Assembly: GCA_025463005.1 (NCBI GenBank)
Contig: JAOAPR010000041.1
Location: 1-64,000, forward strand
Source of the DNA: Bryobacterales bacterium
GTDB lineage: Bacteria; Acidobacteriota; Terriglobia; Bryobacterales; Bryobacteraceae
Length of the DNA: 64,000 nt
Reading direction: 5' to 3'
This document shows, piece by piece, positions 32,892 through 41,396 of this stretch. The notes beneath the pieces were generated by a model. It saw only the letters and a program-made list of their open reading frames with translations, did not search any database and was not told where the DNA came from. The position numbers and the translations under genes were made by a program. How positions within the stretch are numbered: position 1 is the first letter of the stretch; each line of letters opens with the position of its first letter.

Positions 32892-33368
32892 ATGCTTAAC
32901 GTGTTTAGCCTCCCCCCACGTTACGGCCGCCTCAGGCGAGCCGCGGTGCTTGGCATTGCGGCGTGTGCAGCCGTTGCCAGCAACAATACCCTTCCGGTCC
33001 CGTCTGCCGATCCGCGCAGCGAACGACTGGAGGCTTTTTTCAACGCTTACGATTGCCCTGCCCCGCTGCACGTAGAAGATTATCTGCGGGCCGCCGATAC
33101 GCACGCAGTGGATTACCGGCTGCTTCCGGCAATATCACTGGTCGAGAGTACGTGCGGCGCCTTCGGAAAGATGAATAACCGCTGGGGTTGGGCCTCGGCG
33201 CAGAGCGGATTTCCGTCGGTGCCGGCCGGCATCGAATACATCACCACGCAGCTCGCCGAGAATCCCCGCTACAAGGGCAAGACTGTCAAGGAAAAGCTGT
33301 TCACTTACAATCCGTACCCGCACTATGTCCGTCAAGTCGAGCGGTTGATGCAGCAGATCGAGGATTAA
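32892..33368 (+). CDS. Secreted lysozyme-like/glucosaminidase-type protein
   Basis: The 158-residue protein has an N-terminal hydrophobic export segment (about 14-32, RRAAVLGIAACAAVASNN). A small lysozyme-fold domain follows, with ADTHAVDYRLLPAISLVESTCGAFG (likely catalytic Glu in SLVEST) and NRWGWASAQSGFPSV. Such domains cleave the glycan strand of peptidoglycan. ATG 32892 is used; a TTG directly before it is in frame. The 120-base leader contains a 6-bp hairpin (ACATCT/AGATGT, 32847-32867) whose role is unknown; no known riboswitch pattern was recognised. Confidence 0.72.
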   Translation: MLNVFSLPPRYGRLRRAAVLGIAACAAVASNNTLPVPSADPRSERLEAFFNAYDCPAPLHVEDYLRAADTHAVDYRLLPAISLVESTCGAFGKMNNRWGWASAQSGFPSVPAGIEYITTQLAENPRYKGKTVKEKLFTYNPYPHYVRQVERLMQQIED

Positions 33369-33379
33369 ACTTCAAAGCT

Positions 33380-33736
33380 CTAGCTTGGGCGCCGGCGTCT
33401 CGCTGTCGCGGCAAGGAATTCACGGAGCGCCTCTTCATATTTCGCGGATGCCCGTTCTAATTGGCGATTCGCGTTATACAAGGCCATGCTTCCGTCGGGA
33501 TTGTTCGATTCCAGAGATGCCTTGAGTTGAGACGCTTCGCGTTGAGCCCACACTGCGCGTCTATGCTCTTCCCGAACCGCATTGAGCCTCGCATTTATAT
33601 CCGCAAGCCCACCTGCTGATTGCGGAGGCTGGGGGGTTGCAGCGCTCTCCTCATTCTTCTCGTTGCACGAAATACAGACAGGCGAACCGTTGACGTACAG
33701 TTCGGTGTCGGTCCCGCAGCGAAAACAGGCAGCCAC
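33380..33736 (-). CDS. Small zinc-ribbon protein with coiled-coil
   Basis: The 118-residue protein opens with a two-knuckle Cys pattern (CFRC, CISC, spaced 17 residues) typical of a zinc ribbon. A helical, coiled-coil-like stretch (about 45-110: ADINARLNAVREEHRRAVWAQREASQLKASLE) and an Arg-rich end (ARRRRPS) follow. Start GTG 33734-33736, as the knuckle begins at residue 4. It is convergent with the lysozyme-like gene and divergent from rpsA. Function unknown; nucleic-acid or protein binding is a guess. Confidence 0.7.
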   Translation of the reverse strand: MAACFRCGTDTELYVNGSPVCISCNEKNEESAATPQPPQSAGGLADINARLNAVREEHRRAVWAQREASQLKASLESNNPDGSMALYNANRQLERASAKYEEALREFLAATARRRRPS

Positions 33737-33837
33737 AGAAGTACCGTGTGTCCCAGTGTATCATTGGCCGGACGAAGGCTCATTTGCTGTTCGGCGGTGA
33801 TTGCTGAAACCGGCCCACTGCCTCGTAATTCGTTGAG

Positions 33838-33866
33838 TTGACAAGGCCATCCACGACGGCTATAGT
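33838..33866 (+). promoter_or_regulatory. Consensus sigma70 promoter of rpsA
   Basis: TTGACA (33838-33843), exactly 17 bases, then TATAGT (33861-33866). Transcription would start near 33873, leaving a leader of about 35 bases before the rpsA ATG at 33908. The near-perfect consensus fits a highly expressed ribosomal protein gene. Confidence 0.85.
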
Positions 33867-33907
33867 TCTGAAGTACTGAGCTATCAACGATTTGTCGAGA
33901 CTTGGCG

Positions 33908-35635
33908 ATGGCAAACGGCGCGGATGAACGGGATCTCGAAGGCGGCTTCCCACCGGAAGACGATCTCGAGCACCTGATCGAGGATTATAGCCATCTAGCA
34001 CCGCCCTCGGAAGGCGAGCTGCTCCAGGGTCATGTCCTAAAAGTGACTCCGACCGAAGTGATGGTCGACTTCGGCTACAAGCTCGAAGGGATTGTCCCCA
34101 TTGAGCAGTTGCGTCAACCGGACGGCTCGGTATCGGTAAAGCCGGGCGACAGCATCGATGTGATGATCGACCGGCATGGGCCGCAGCCGGAAGGCTACGT
34201 TCTGCTTTCGTATTCGCGGGCCGCGCGATTACGCGTGTGGGACACGCTGGAACGTGCTATGAACGAGCATCTCCTGATCTCGGGACATGTGATCGAACGC
34301 ACTAAGGGCGGATTGATGGTGGACGTGGGCGTGCCCGCGTTCATGCCCGGCTCGCAGGTGGACGTGCGGCCCTCGCACGATCTGGACCAACTGGTAGGGC
34401 AGGACATTCCGGTCAAAGTCATCAAGCTGAACCGCCGCCGAGGCAACGTGGTGGTCTCGCGCAAGCTGGCCATCGAAGAAGACCTCAAAGCGCGCAAGGC
34501 CAACGCCCTGGAACATTTGTTCGAAGGCGCAGTGGTGCCTGGGGTGGTAAAGAATCTCACCGAGTACGGCGCGTTCGTCGATCTCGGCGGCATCGACGGC
34601 CTGCTGCATGTGAGCGATATGTCGCACGGACGCGTGGGGCATCCGTCAGCCGTGGTGCACGTAGGTGAAGAGATCACGGTAAAGGTTCTGAAGTTCGACC
34701 GCGAGCGAGAGCGGATTTCTCTGGGCATCCGCCAATTGCGTCCCGATCCCTGGGAGACGCTGACGGAGCGGTATCCGCCCGGAAGCCGCGTAATCGGGCG
34801 GGTGATGACCACCACCGATTACGGCGCTTTTGTGGAGATCGAGCCCGGCGTGGAGGGCCTGATCCACATCTCGGAAATGACCTGGAGCCGCCGGATGAAG
34901 CATCCCACTAAGCTCGTGAAAGTGGGCGATCAGGTGGAAGCGGTGGTTCTGGAAGTGAAACAAAAAGACCGCCGCGTGTCTCTAGGAATCAAGCAATTGG
35001 AACCGGATCCGTGGACCACCGTGGGCGATCGCTATAGTATCGGCAGCGTGGTCGAAGGCCGGGTGCGAAAGTTGACCGATTTCGGAGCGTTTCTCGAAAT
35101 CGAGGAAGGCGTGGACGGGCTGGTGCACGTCTCCGATCTCTCCTGGACCAAGCACGTCAAGCATCCCTCTGAAGTGGTGAAAAAGGGCCAGGTGATGCAG
35201 GCGGTGATTTTGAATATCGATGCACCGAACCGGCGCCTCTCGCTGGGCGTGAAGCAGCTGCAGCCGGACTCCTGGGAGAGTTTCTTCCGTTCGCACGAAG
35301 TGGGGGATCTGGTGCGAGGCCGCGTGTGCCGCGGAGCGCAGTTTGGAGTGTTCGTGGAGTTGGCGCCCGGGGTGGAGGCGCTGTGCCACAAGTCAGAGAT
35401 TCCGGCCATGCCGGATCGGGGAGAAGCAAGCGATACGCCGTTGCCAATCGGAGATGAGTACGACTTCAAGATCATCAAAATGAACGAGGCTGAAAAGAAA
35501 ATCGGATTGAGTCTGCGCGCCGTGGCCGAAGACGAGGAGCGGACCCGCCTGGAGGACTATCAACGCCAGGCCGCAGCCGCGACCATGACCATCGAAGAAG
35601 TTATCAACCTAAGAGGAAAAGGGGAAGGCCGGTAG
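33908..35635 (+). CDS. rpsA: 30S ribosomal protein S1
   Basis: The 575-residue protein has six S1 (OB-fold) RNA-binding domains. These begin near GELLQGHVLKVTPTEVMVDFG, LLISGHVIERTKGGLMVDVG, GAVVPGVVKNLTEYGAFVDLG, GSRVIGRVMTTTDYGAFVEI, GSVVEGRVRKLTDFGAFLEI and GDLVRGRVCRGAQFGVFVEL. Domains 3-5 are the most regular; 1, 2 and 6 are more diverged, as in other S1 proteins. It helps the 30S subunit bind and unfold mRNA. ATG 33908 is taken; a TTG two codons earlier is also in frame. A HU/IHF-like gene follows six bases later. Confidence 0.95.
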   Translation: MANGADERDLEGGFPPEDDLEHLIEDYSHLAPPSEGELLQGHVLKVTPTEVMVDFGYKLEGIVPIEQLRQPDGSVSVKPGDSIDVMIDRHGPQPEGYVLLSYSRAARLRVWDTLERAMNEHLLISGHVIERTKGGLMVDVGVPAFMPGSQVDVRPSHDLDQLVGQDIPVKVIKLNRRRGNVVVSRKLAIEEDLKARKANALEHLFEGAVVPGVVKNLTEYGAFVDLGGIDGLLHVSDMSHGRVGHPSAVVHVGEEITVKVLKFDRERERISLGIRQLRPDPWETLTERYPPGSRVIGRVMTTTDYGAFVEIEPGVEGLIHISEMTWSRRMKHPTKLVKVGDQVEAVVLEVKQKDRRVSLGIKQLEPDPWTTVGDRYSIGSVVEGRVRKLTDFGAFLEIEEGVDGLVHVSDLSWTKHVKHPSEVVKKGQVMQAVILNIDAPNRRLSLGVKQLQPDSWESFFRSHEVGDLVRGRVCRGAQFGVFVELAPGVEALCHKSEIPAMPDRGEASDTPLPIGDEYDFKIIKMNEAEKKIGLSLRAVAEDEERTRLEDYQRQAAAATMTIEEVINLRGKGEGR

Positions 35636-35640
35636 CACAC

Positions 35641-35940
35641 ATGACCAAGGCGGAATTGATCGAGGAGGTCTCACGCGTAGTGGAAATGACCCGCAAGGAT
35701 TCGGAGGTGATCGTCGAGGCGATTTTTGACAGCGTGGTGCGGGCCTTGCGAGGCGGGGACAAGATCGAAATCCGGGGATTTGGAAGCTTTCGGACACGCC
35801 AGCGGCAGCCGCGAGTGGGGCGAAATCCGAAAACGGGCGCGCGTGTCGACGTGCCGGCCAAGCGGATTCCCTATTTCAAACCGAGTAAAGAGCTGAAGGA
35901 TCTGGTGAACGGAGATCACGGGTCCGGCGCACCGACTTAA
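35641..35940 (+). CDS. HU/IHF-family DNA-binding protein
   Basis: The 99-residue protein is a full-length member of the bacterial histone-like family: MTKAELIEEVSRVVEMTRKDSEVIVEAIF dimerisation helices, then EIRGFGSF and the DNA-bending arm RQPRVGRNPKTGARVDVPAKRIPYFKPSKELK with the intercalating Pro in RNPKTG. The RGFGSF and arm resemble IHF-beta, and placement right behind rpsA repeats the rpsA-ihfB order of proteobacteria. HU and IHF cannot be told apart safely here. Confidence 0.9.
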   Translation: MTKAELIEEVSRVVEMTRKDSEVIVEAIFDSVVRALRGGDKIEIRGFGSFRTRQRQPRVGRNPKTGARVDVPAKRIPYFKPSKELKDLVNGDHGSGAPT

Positions 35941-35963
35941 AACCAGGCTGGATCAGATCTGAC

Positions 35964-36446
35964 ATGGACCGTCTGTGGACCCCCTGGCGGTACCGCTACG
36001 TCTCGACAGCGGGTTCGAAGGGCGGTTGCATTTTCTGCGAAGCAGCGGCTTCTTCAGACGATCGCGGAAACTACGTCGTGCTGCGGGCTGAGCGTAATTT
36101 CGCGATCCTCAATCTGTATCCCTACACCAGCGGGCACCTGATGATCGCGCCGTACGAGCACGTGGCGACGCTCGCGGGGGCGCATCCGGCTACGCTAGAA
36201 GAAATGATGCGTCTGACCGCGCGGGCGGAGCAGGCTTTGCGCCAGGTCTATCGACCCGACGGCATCAACATCGGCATGAACCTGGGCGAAGCAGCGGGCG
36301 CGGGCGTTCCCGGCCACATTCACATGCACGTCCTGCCGCGCTGGACGGGAGATGCCAGCTTCATGACCACCATCGCTGAGACGCGCGTACTGCCGGAGAC
36401 GCTCGATACGACCTACGAGCGGCTGAAAGCGGCGCTAAGCGCATAA
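35964..36446 (+). CDS. HIT-domain nucleotide hydrolase
   Basis: The 160-residue protein has the histidine-triad motif HIHMHVLPRW (about 115-124), a nucleotide-binding YTSGHLMIAPYEHVATL, and an N-terminal MDRLWTPWRYRYV with a CIFC zinc-type knuckle, as in the Ap4A-phosphorylase-like HIT branch. It likely hydrolyses or phosphorolyses dinucleoside polyphosphates or AMP-adducts. It follows the HU/IHF-like gene by 23 bases and may share the rpsA transcript. Hairpins directly downstream end the unit. Confidence 0.9.
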   Translation: MDRLWTPWRYRYVSTAGSKGGCIFCEAAASSDDRGNYVVLRAERNFAILNLYPYTSGHLMIAPYEHVATLAGAHPATLEEMMRLTARAEQALRQVYRPDGINIGMNLGEAAGAGVPGHIHMHVLPRWTGDASFMTTIAETRVLPETLDTTYERLKAALSA

Positions 36447-36468
36447 TCTATCGTGGCGGCCCTGGGGG

Positions 36469-36565
36469 GCGGGATTCTATCCCGCGGGGCGCTTTGTAAC
36501 CGCCTTCCTTGCACCTGCCAGAACACGGCGCCGGTAACAAACCGGCGCGCGGCTTGAAAAGCCGC
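36469..36565. repeat. Three consecutive hairpins (REP-like/terminator cluster)
   Basis: GCGGGAT-TCT-ATCCCGC (36469-36485), GCGCCGGT-AACAA-ACCGGCGC (36528-36548) and GCGGCTT-GAA-AAGCCGC (36549-36565) are all perfect inverted repeats, the last two abutting. They sit between the convergent HIT and transporter genes. The last hairpin is followed by CCCCACATTT. They probably terminate transcription from both sides and look like parts of a dispersed intergenic repeat. Confidence 0.65.
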
Positions 36566-36574
36566 CCCACATTT

Positions 36575-37774
36575 CTACCTCAGCATCCACACGCCGATCG
36601 CAATTGTGATCAGCCCCACAGGAATTCCGGCACGGGAATATTCCCAGAAGCCGATATTCGCAACACCTCGCGAGCGCTCGACCACGATCAGGTTGGCAAT
36701 CGAGCCGAGAATAGTAAGATTCCCGGCCAAGGTGGAAGCCATCGCCAGTCGGAGCCAGCCCAGCATAGGATCGGGAAGATGGGGGATGAAGGGCTTGAAC
36801 ACCAGCACCGCTGGAACATTGCTCACGATGTTCGAAAGCACTGCCGCAACCGCGCTCAGAACGCCGCCGTTTTCGAGATGCGCGCGGCCCGCCCAGGTCG
36901 CCAGATCCGATTCCAGCGAACTTTTCTCGACGCCCGCAACCACGATGAACAGACCGGCGAACAGCACCAGCAACGACCAATCCACCTGCGCGTAGATTTG
37001 TTCCGGATGAACGCGCCGCGTGATCAGCAGCAGCGCGCCGGCGACAATCGCCACCTCCGCAATGGGCCATCCCGCGAAGAAGAAGATCACCATGACGACA
37101 GTGACTGCCAGCGATTTTGCGAGCAGGGTGCGATCGACTTCCACAATTCGAGGGACCAGTGTGACTTGCTTGTAGCCGGCGAGCTCCCTGCGATAGAGAA
37201 CAGCCAGGACCGCGATCAGCACGATGACGCTGAGAGCCGCCACGGGCGTCAAGGCGCGCGCGAATGTTCCATACGCGATCCCTGAATAGCTGCCGATCAG
37301 CATGTTCTGCGGATTTCCGGTAAGGGTCGCGACACTGCCGATGTTCGATCCCATGGCGACCGCCAGCAGGTAGGGCACCAGGTTCCTGCGGAGCGCGCCC
37401 AGTACTTCGGCCACCAGTGGCGCCATCACCAGGCAGACGGTATCGTTCACAAAGAACGCGGACAGTACCGCCGCGGTGACAGCCGTCGCCGCTAAGAGAG
37501 TGAGGGGATGATGGGCGTGCTCCAGGGTCCACTCGGCGACCAGGCTGAAGAATCCTGACAGGCGCAGGTTGGCAACCACGATCATCATGCCGAACAGCAG
37601 GACGATGGTGTCCAGGTGAATGGCCCGATAAGCCTCGTCCAGAGACAGGACGTTGGTCGCCACCATCAGGCTGGCTCCGATAATGGCGGCGCCGGTGCGG
37701 TCGACCCGCAGGCCGGGTACCCGGCCAAGCGCCAGAACCACGTAAGTACCCAGGAATATGGCAGTAGCGACCAC
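36575..37774 (-). CDS. ArsB/NhaD-superfamily (SLC13-like) transporter
   Basis: The 399-residue membrane protein has about ten to twelve hydrophobic segments and two pseudo-repeats with hairpin motifs: FFVNDTVCLVMAPLV and GSNIGSVATLTGNPQN in the first, VLSNIVSNVPAVLVFKP and STLAGNLTILGSIANLIV in the second. These are the ion-binding re-entrant loops of the ArsB/NhaD/citrate-transporter group. It could be a Na+/H+ antiporter, arsenite pump or dicarboxylate carrier; no arsenic genes adjoin, so arsenic efflux is not supported. A longer frame on the same strand across this region (36477-37796) lacks membrane character and is a shadow. Start GTG 37772-37774. Confidence 0.85.
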   Translation of the reverse strand: MVATAIFLGTYVVLALGRVPGLRVDRTGAAIIGASLMVATNVLSLDEAYRAIHLDTIVLLFGMMIVVANLRLSGFFSLVAEWTLEHAHHPLTLLAATAVTAAVLSAFFVNDTVCLVMAPLVAEVLGALRRNLVPYLLAVAMGSNIGSVATLTGNPQNMLIGSYSGIAYGTFARALTPVAALSVIVLIAVLAVLYRRELAGYKQVTLVPRIVEVDRTLLAKSLAVTVVMVIFFFAGWPIAEVAIVAGALLLITRRVHPEQIYAQVDWSLLVLFAGLFIVVAGVEKSSLESDLATWAGRAHLENGGVLSAVAAVLSNIVSNVPAVLVFKPFIPHLPDPMLGWLRLAMASTLAGNLTILGSIANLIVVERSRGVANIGFWEYSRAGIPVGLITIAIGVWMLR

Positions 37775-37833
37775 GTGAGACTGTATCCAGTATCAAGTAT
37801 CAGTACGGGCAACTGGCCGAAACCTTTTGCTCG

Positions 37834-37862
37834 TTGCTCGCGTCCCCAGACAGGGGTAGAAT
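37834..37862 (+). promoter_or_regulatory. Putative promoter of GWxTD gene
   Basis: TTGCTC (37834-37839), 17-base spacer, TAGAAT (37857-37862), about 21 bases before the ATG of the GWxTD-domain gene at 37884. Both hexamers are four or five of six to consensus. It lies in the divergent region shared with the transporter. Confidence 0.55.
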
Positions 37863-37883
37863 CAACACAGGTGGATAAACCTC

Positions 37884-39560
37884 ATGCGGTATAAGGTCTT
37901 ACTCGCTTTTTGCGCGATTTTGGCGCTCGTGGTGGGGTCCCGGGCGGCGGACGACAAAGCTGCACAGGATAAAAACAAACAAAAGCGCGAGACCGTCGCC
38001 AAGCCGATGACGGACAAGCAGAAGCGGCAGGCCGAGGATCGGCTGCGAAAAGAGCTCGCTTCGCCTTACAACAAGTGGCTGGATGAGGAAGTCCGCTGGA
38101 TCATCAGCGACGAAGAGCGGACCGCGTTCAAGCGGCTGCAGACGGATGATGAAAAGCAGGAATTCATCGAGCAATTCTGGCTGCGCCGCGATCCAACGCC
38201 CGACACCGAAGAAAACGAATTCAAGGAAGAGCACTACCGCCGGATCGCGTGGGCAAATGACCGGTTCGCTTCCGGCATCCCGGGCTGGAAAACCGATCGC
38301 GGGCAGATCTACATCAAGTTCGGCCCGCCGGACGAAAACGACTCCCATACTTCAGGCGGACCCGGCGAGCGGCCCATCGAAGAAGGCGGCGGCAGCACCA
38401 CCTTTTTCCCCTACGAAAAATGGCGATACAGGTATCTCGAATGCTGCGGGTCGGACGTGGAGATCGAGTTCGTCGATCCGTCCATGACCAACGAGTATCA
38501 CATCACCATGGATCCGTCCGAAAAGGACGCTCTATCGCGTGTGCCTGGCGCCGGTTTGACGTTGTACGAACAAATGGGCTTGGCCAATAAAGCCGATCGC
38601 TTCAGCCGCACGGACGGTACCTTACTGGGAACCGGAAGCATGCCGCTGCCGGCGAAGATGAACCAGTTCGATCGTCTGCAGCAATACACCAACCTGCAGA
38701 AAGCGCCTGCCATCAAGTTCAAAGACCTGGAAGCGTTGGTCCAATCGACCATCAAATACAACCTGCTGCCGATGAAGGTGCGCACGGATTATTTCCCGAT
38801 CACCGGCTCTTCCGTGCTGACCAATCTGACCCTTCAGTTCGAGCGCAAGGATTTGCAATACAAACAAAAAGACGGGGTAGCGGAAGGCGCGGTAAACATC
38901 TACGCCAAAATCGAGACGCTGACCCGGCGCCAGGTGATCCGTCCGATCGAGGAAGTAGTATCCATCGGGCCCATCCCGGCCGAAATGCTGCAGCAGGCGA
39001 TCCAAGGCTCGGCCATCTACCAGAAGCAGATTCCTCTTGCCCCGGGAACCTACCGGCTGACCGTCGCGGCGAAGGACATCACCAGCGGCAATACGACTAC
39101 GTACGAGCAGCGGCTTGACGTTCCGCGGTCTGAAGACGACCGGCTGGCGATGAGTTCGCTGGTACTGGCGGACATGATCGAGAAGGTCCCCACCAAGAGC
39201 ATCGGGGCCGGGCAGTTCGTGATTGGAGCCAGCAAAGTCCGGCCGCGCGTGAACGGCAGGTTCAAGCGAGACGAAAAAGTCGGAATCTACCTGCAGGTTT
39301 ACAATTTTGAGACGGACGCGACCACCCACAAGCCGGATGGAGAGATCCAGTACGAGGTCACCAAGAACGGTACTAACGAAATGGTTTTCGAGTTCACCGA
39401 GGATCTTACGAAGCTGACCGGGGGCGCGGCCCAGATGGTAGTCGAAAAGCTGTTGCCGCTGCAGAACTTCGCGCCTGGTGATTATACGCTGAAGATGAAA
39501 GTGATTGACAAGAAGCGGAATGAGACCCTGACGCCAACCGCTACGTTTACTGTATTATAG
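37884..39560 (+). CDS. GWxTD-domain secreted protein
   Basis: The 558-residue protein has a signal peptide (MRYKVLLAFCAILALVVGSRAAD) and a charged Lys/Gln-rich linker. The GWxTD domain follows (about 60-200): WIISDEERTAFKRLQTDDEKQEFIEQFW, then GWKTDRGQIYIKFGPPDE (about 133-150) and YEKWRYRY. The rest is a beta-rich region with two or more Ig-like stretches (VYNFETDATTHKPDGEIQYEVTK; GDYTLKMKVIDKKRN). GWxTD proteins are common in Acidobacteria and Bacteroidetes and have no established function. The next gene, 60 bases on, is a beta-barrel-type protein, so both may act at the cell envelope. Confidence 0.88.
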   Translation: MRYKVLLAFCAILALVVGSRAADDKAAQDKNKQKRETVAKPMTDKQKRQAEDRLRKELASPYNKWLDEEVRWIISDEERTAFKRLQTDDEKQEFIEQFWLRRDPTPDTEENEFKEEHYRRIAWANDRFASGIPGWKTDRGQIYIKFGPPDENDSHTSGGPGERPIEEGGGSTTFFPYEKWRYRYLECCGSDVEIEFVDPSMTNEYHITMDPSEKDALSRVPGAGLTLYEQMGLANKADRFSRTDGTLLGTGSMPLPAKMNQFDRLQQYTNLQKAPAIKFKDLEALVQSTIKYNLLPMKVRTDYFPITGSSVLTNLTLQFERKDLQYKQKDGVAEGAVNIYAKIETLTRRQVIRPIEEVVSIGPIPAEMLQQAIQGSAIYQKQIPLAPGTYRLTVAAKDITSGNTTTYEQRLDVPRSEDDRLAMSSLVLADMIEKVPTKSIGAGQFVIGASKVRPRVNGRFKRDEKVGIYLQVYNFETDATTHKPDGEIQYEVTKNGTNEMVFEFTEDLTKLTGGAAQMVVEKLLPLQNFAPGDYTLKMKVIDKKRNETLTPTATFTVL

Positions 39561-39590
39561 GGTTAGCGTCGGTAACAGAGGGCCGTGGAC

Positions 39591-39623
39591 ATGAATCCGC
39601 GGTTCAGTGGCTCCGAGGCATGA
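39591..39623 (+). other. Ten-codon leader ORF overlapping next start (ATGA)
   Basis: ATG 39591 opens a frame encoding MNPRFSGSEA whose TGA stop (39621-39623) overlaps the ATG (39620-39622) of the following barrel gene as ATGA. A short G-rich stretch (AGAGGG) precedes it. It may be a coupling leader or chance; only the overlap is directly seen. Confidence 0.3.
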
Positions 39624-41395
39624 GCTTGCCGAAGTTTGTTATCAAGTTCGGCCTGATCGCAGGCATAGTTGGCCTGACACCCGCGGTGCACGCGGCTGAA
39701 GCGCGCGCTGTCTTCGCACCCACCCTCTCAGGGCAAATTCTCGGTGAAGTCCGAAACTCCACTGGCGTGACCCAGATGGGCGCTGTTGTCGCCCTTTATA
39801 ACCGGTACGATGAACTGGTCCGCCGCGGCCTGAGCAACCAGGATGGAAAGTTCGTCTTCGACAGCCTGGTACCGGATGTTTATTCGATCCGTGTGAGCCT
39901 GGTGAGTTTCGTGCCGGCGCTGCGGCGCAATATTTCGGTCCTGGCCGGTTCGGAGAACCTGCTGAAGATCCAACTAACCAGCGCGCTGAGCACCATTGAA
40001 CTGGTTCCTCTCTCCTCTCCCGAAGGCGCGCTGATGAGCGATTCCTGGAAGTGGGTGTTGCGCTCTTCGCATGCCACCCGGCCCGTTTTGCGTTTGCTTC
40101 CGCAGACAAGTTCCTCACGAAGCTCCACCGCATCCCTTTTTTCGGGAACCAGCGCCTTGGTGAAGCTTTCCGCCGGGAACAACGATCCATTTAGCGGAGC
40201 CCCGCAGGATCTGGGAACTGCCTTCGTGCTGGCGACCTCTCTCAACGGATCTTCGCAGGTCCACGTGAGCGGCAATGTGGGCTACGCTGCCAGCGGGCTT
40301 CCCTCGACCGGCTTCCGTACCACCTACCGTCGCGACAACGAAACCGGAGCAGGCCCGCAGTTGGCTCTCACTGTCCGGCAGATCTACCTTCCCAGCCTGA
40401 TGGGATCGGGACCCAGCGGTTCGGATACGCCGGTTTTGCGCACCGCGTCGATTTCCACTTTCGACAAGATGGACGTGGGAGACCTCATCCATCTGGAGTA
40501 CGGCGCCAGTCTGGAGTCGGTCTCGCTATTCGGCCGGATGAATCGTGTGAGCCCCTTCGCGCGCGCCACTTACGATCTGGGAAGCAAGAGCGCTGTACAG
40601 GTGGCGGTAAGTTCAGGAACGCAGCCGGTGGAGCTGTTAGCCGGCAACGCAGACCAGGATCTTAATCAGGATCTGATGGCGCTGGGACAAATGACGCGAA
40701 TCTCGCGGCGCAACAACCGTGCGGCGATTGAGCGAAACAAGGTGATCGAAGCCGGTTATCAGACGGTCAAAGGCTCGCGGACTTACCGCGCATCGGTGTA
40801 TGCGGAAGAGGTATCCGACGCGGCATTTCTCCTGTCGGGAGAGTCCGGGTTTGTCGACTCCGGTGACCTGCTTCCCGATCTGGCCTCGCGCGGGATTGTG
40901 TTCAACCTTGGCGACTACCGCCGGATAGGTTACTCCGCATCCGTAACGCAAGCGCTCAGCGATCACGTCGAGGTCTCGGTGGCCGCCGGCCGTACCGACG
41001 GATTGCTGCTTCAGAAATCGCCGGATGCGCTTCCGGCCGGTGGCGACGAACTTCGTTCCGGGGTCCGCAATACTCCGCGACCCTGGGTAACCGCGCGGGC
41101 GGATGCGTCTCTGCCAGTCACCAAGACCCATCTGGGAACCAGTTACGGCTGGTCGGACCCCGACGTTCTGATGCCGCTGCACGTATCGCTAACCGGAAAG
41201 AGCGATCAGAAGCTCGGATGGAACGTATATGCGCGCCAGCCGCTGCCGGCGATCGGAGGGATGCACATGGAGATCACGGCCGACCTGCGCAACCTGATGG
41301 CGCAGGGCTACGTGGACATCCAATCCAACGGCCGTCGCGCCGTGCTGACTAACGCTCCACGCGCGGTGCGCGGCGGCGTAAGCTTCATTTTCTAG
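39620..41395 (+). CDS. Carboxypeptidase-regulatory domain, beta-barrel-type envelope protein
   Basis: The 591-residue protein has a signal peptide (MSLPKFVIKFGLIAGIVGLTPAVHA). A carboxypeptidase-regulatory-like domain follows (about 36-118: GQILGEVRNSTGVTQMGAVVAL...GKFVFDSLVPDVYSIRVSL). A long Ser/Gly-rich region rich in alternating beta strands ends in GGVSFIF, an outer-membrane-barrel-like C-terminus. It has the Oar receptor front end but no recognisable plug, so TonB-dependent import is not supported. It follows the GWxTD gene closely on the same strand. Confidence 0.72.
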   Translation: MSLPKFVIKFGLIAGIVGLTPAVHAAEARAVFAPTLSGQILGEVRNSTGVTQMGAVVALYNRYDELVRRGLSNQDGKFVFDSLVPDVYSIRVSLVSFVPALRRNISVLAGSENLLKIQLTSALSTIELVPLSSPEGALMSDSWKWVLRSSHATRPVLRLLPQTSSSRSSTASLFSGTSALVKLSAGNNDPFSGAPQDLGTAFVLATSLNGSSQVHVSGNVGYAASGLPSTGFRTTYRRDNETGAGPQLALTVRQIYLPSLMGSGPSGSDTPVLRTASISTFDKMDVGDLIHLEYGASLESVSLFGRMNRVSPFARATYDLGSKSAVQVAVSSGTQPVELLAGNADQDLNQDLMALGQMTRISRRNNRAAIERNKVIEAGYQTVKGSRTYRASVYAEEVSDAAFLLSGESGFVDSGDLLPDLASRGIVFNLGDYRRIGYSASVTQALSDHVEVSVAAGRTDGLLLQKSPDALPAGGDELRSGVRNTPRPWVTARADASLPVTKTHLGTSYGWSDPDVLMPLHVSLTGKSDQKLGWNVYARQPLPAIGGMHMEITADLRNLMAQGYVDIQSNGRRAVLTNAPRAVRGGVSFIF

Positions 41396-41396
41396 C

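Noticed and set aside
36575-37774. Arsenite efflux pump
   Set aside because: Superfamily fit only; no arsenic-resistance genes nearby, and the ArsR-type gene at 4255 is distant and lacks metal ligands.
36477-37796. Long open frame of 439 codons on the minus strand, slightly longer than the transporter
   Set aside because: Its product is Arg/Gly-rich without membrane segments, while the frame at 36575-37774 gives a coherent ArsB/NhaD-type transporter.
37780-37815. Short direct repeats (GTATCCAGTATCAAGTATCAGTA) as a possible CRISPR or binding array
   Set aside because: Only short imperfect repeats of about seven bases with no regular spacers.
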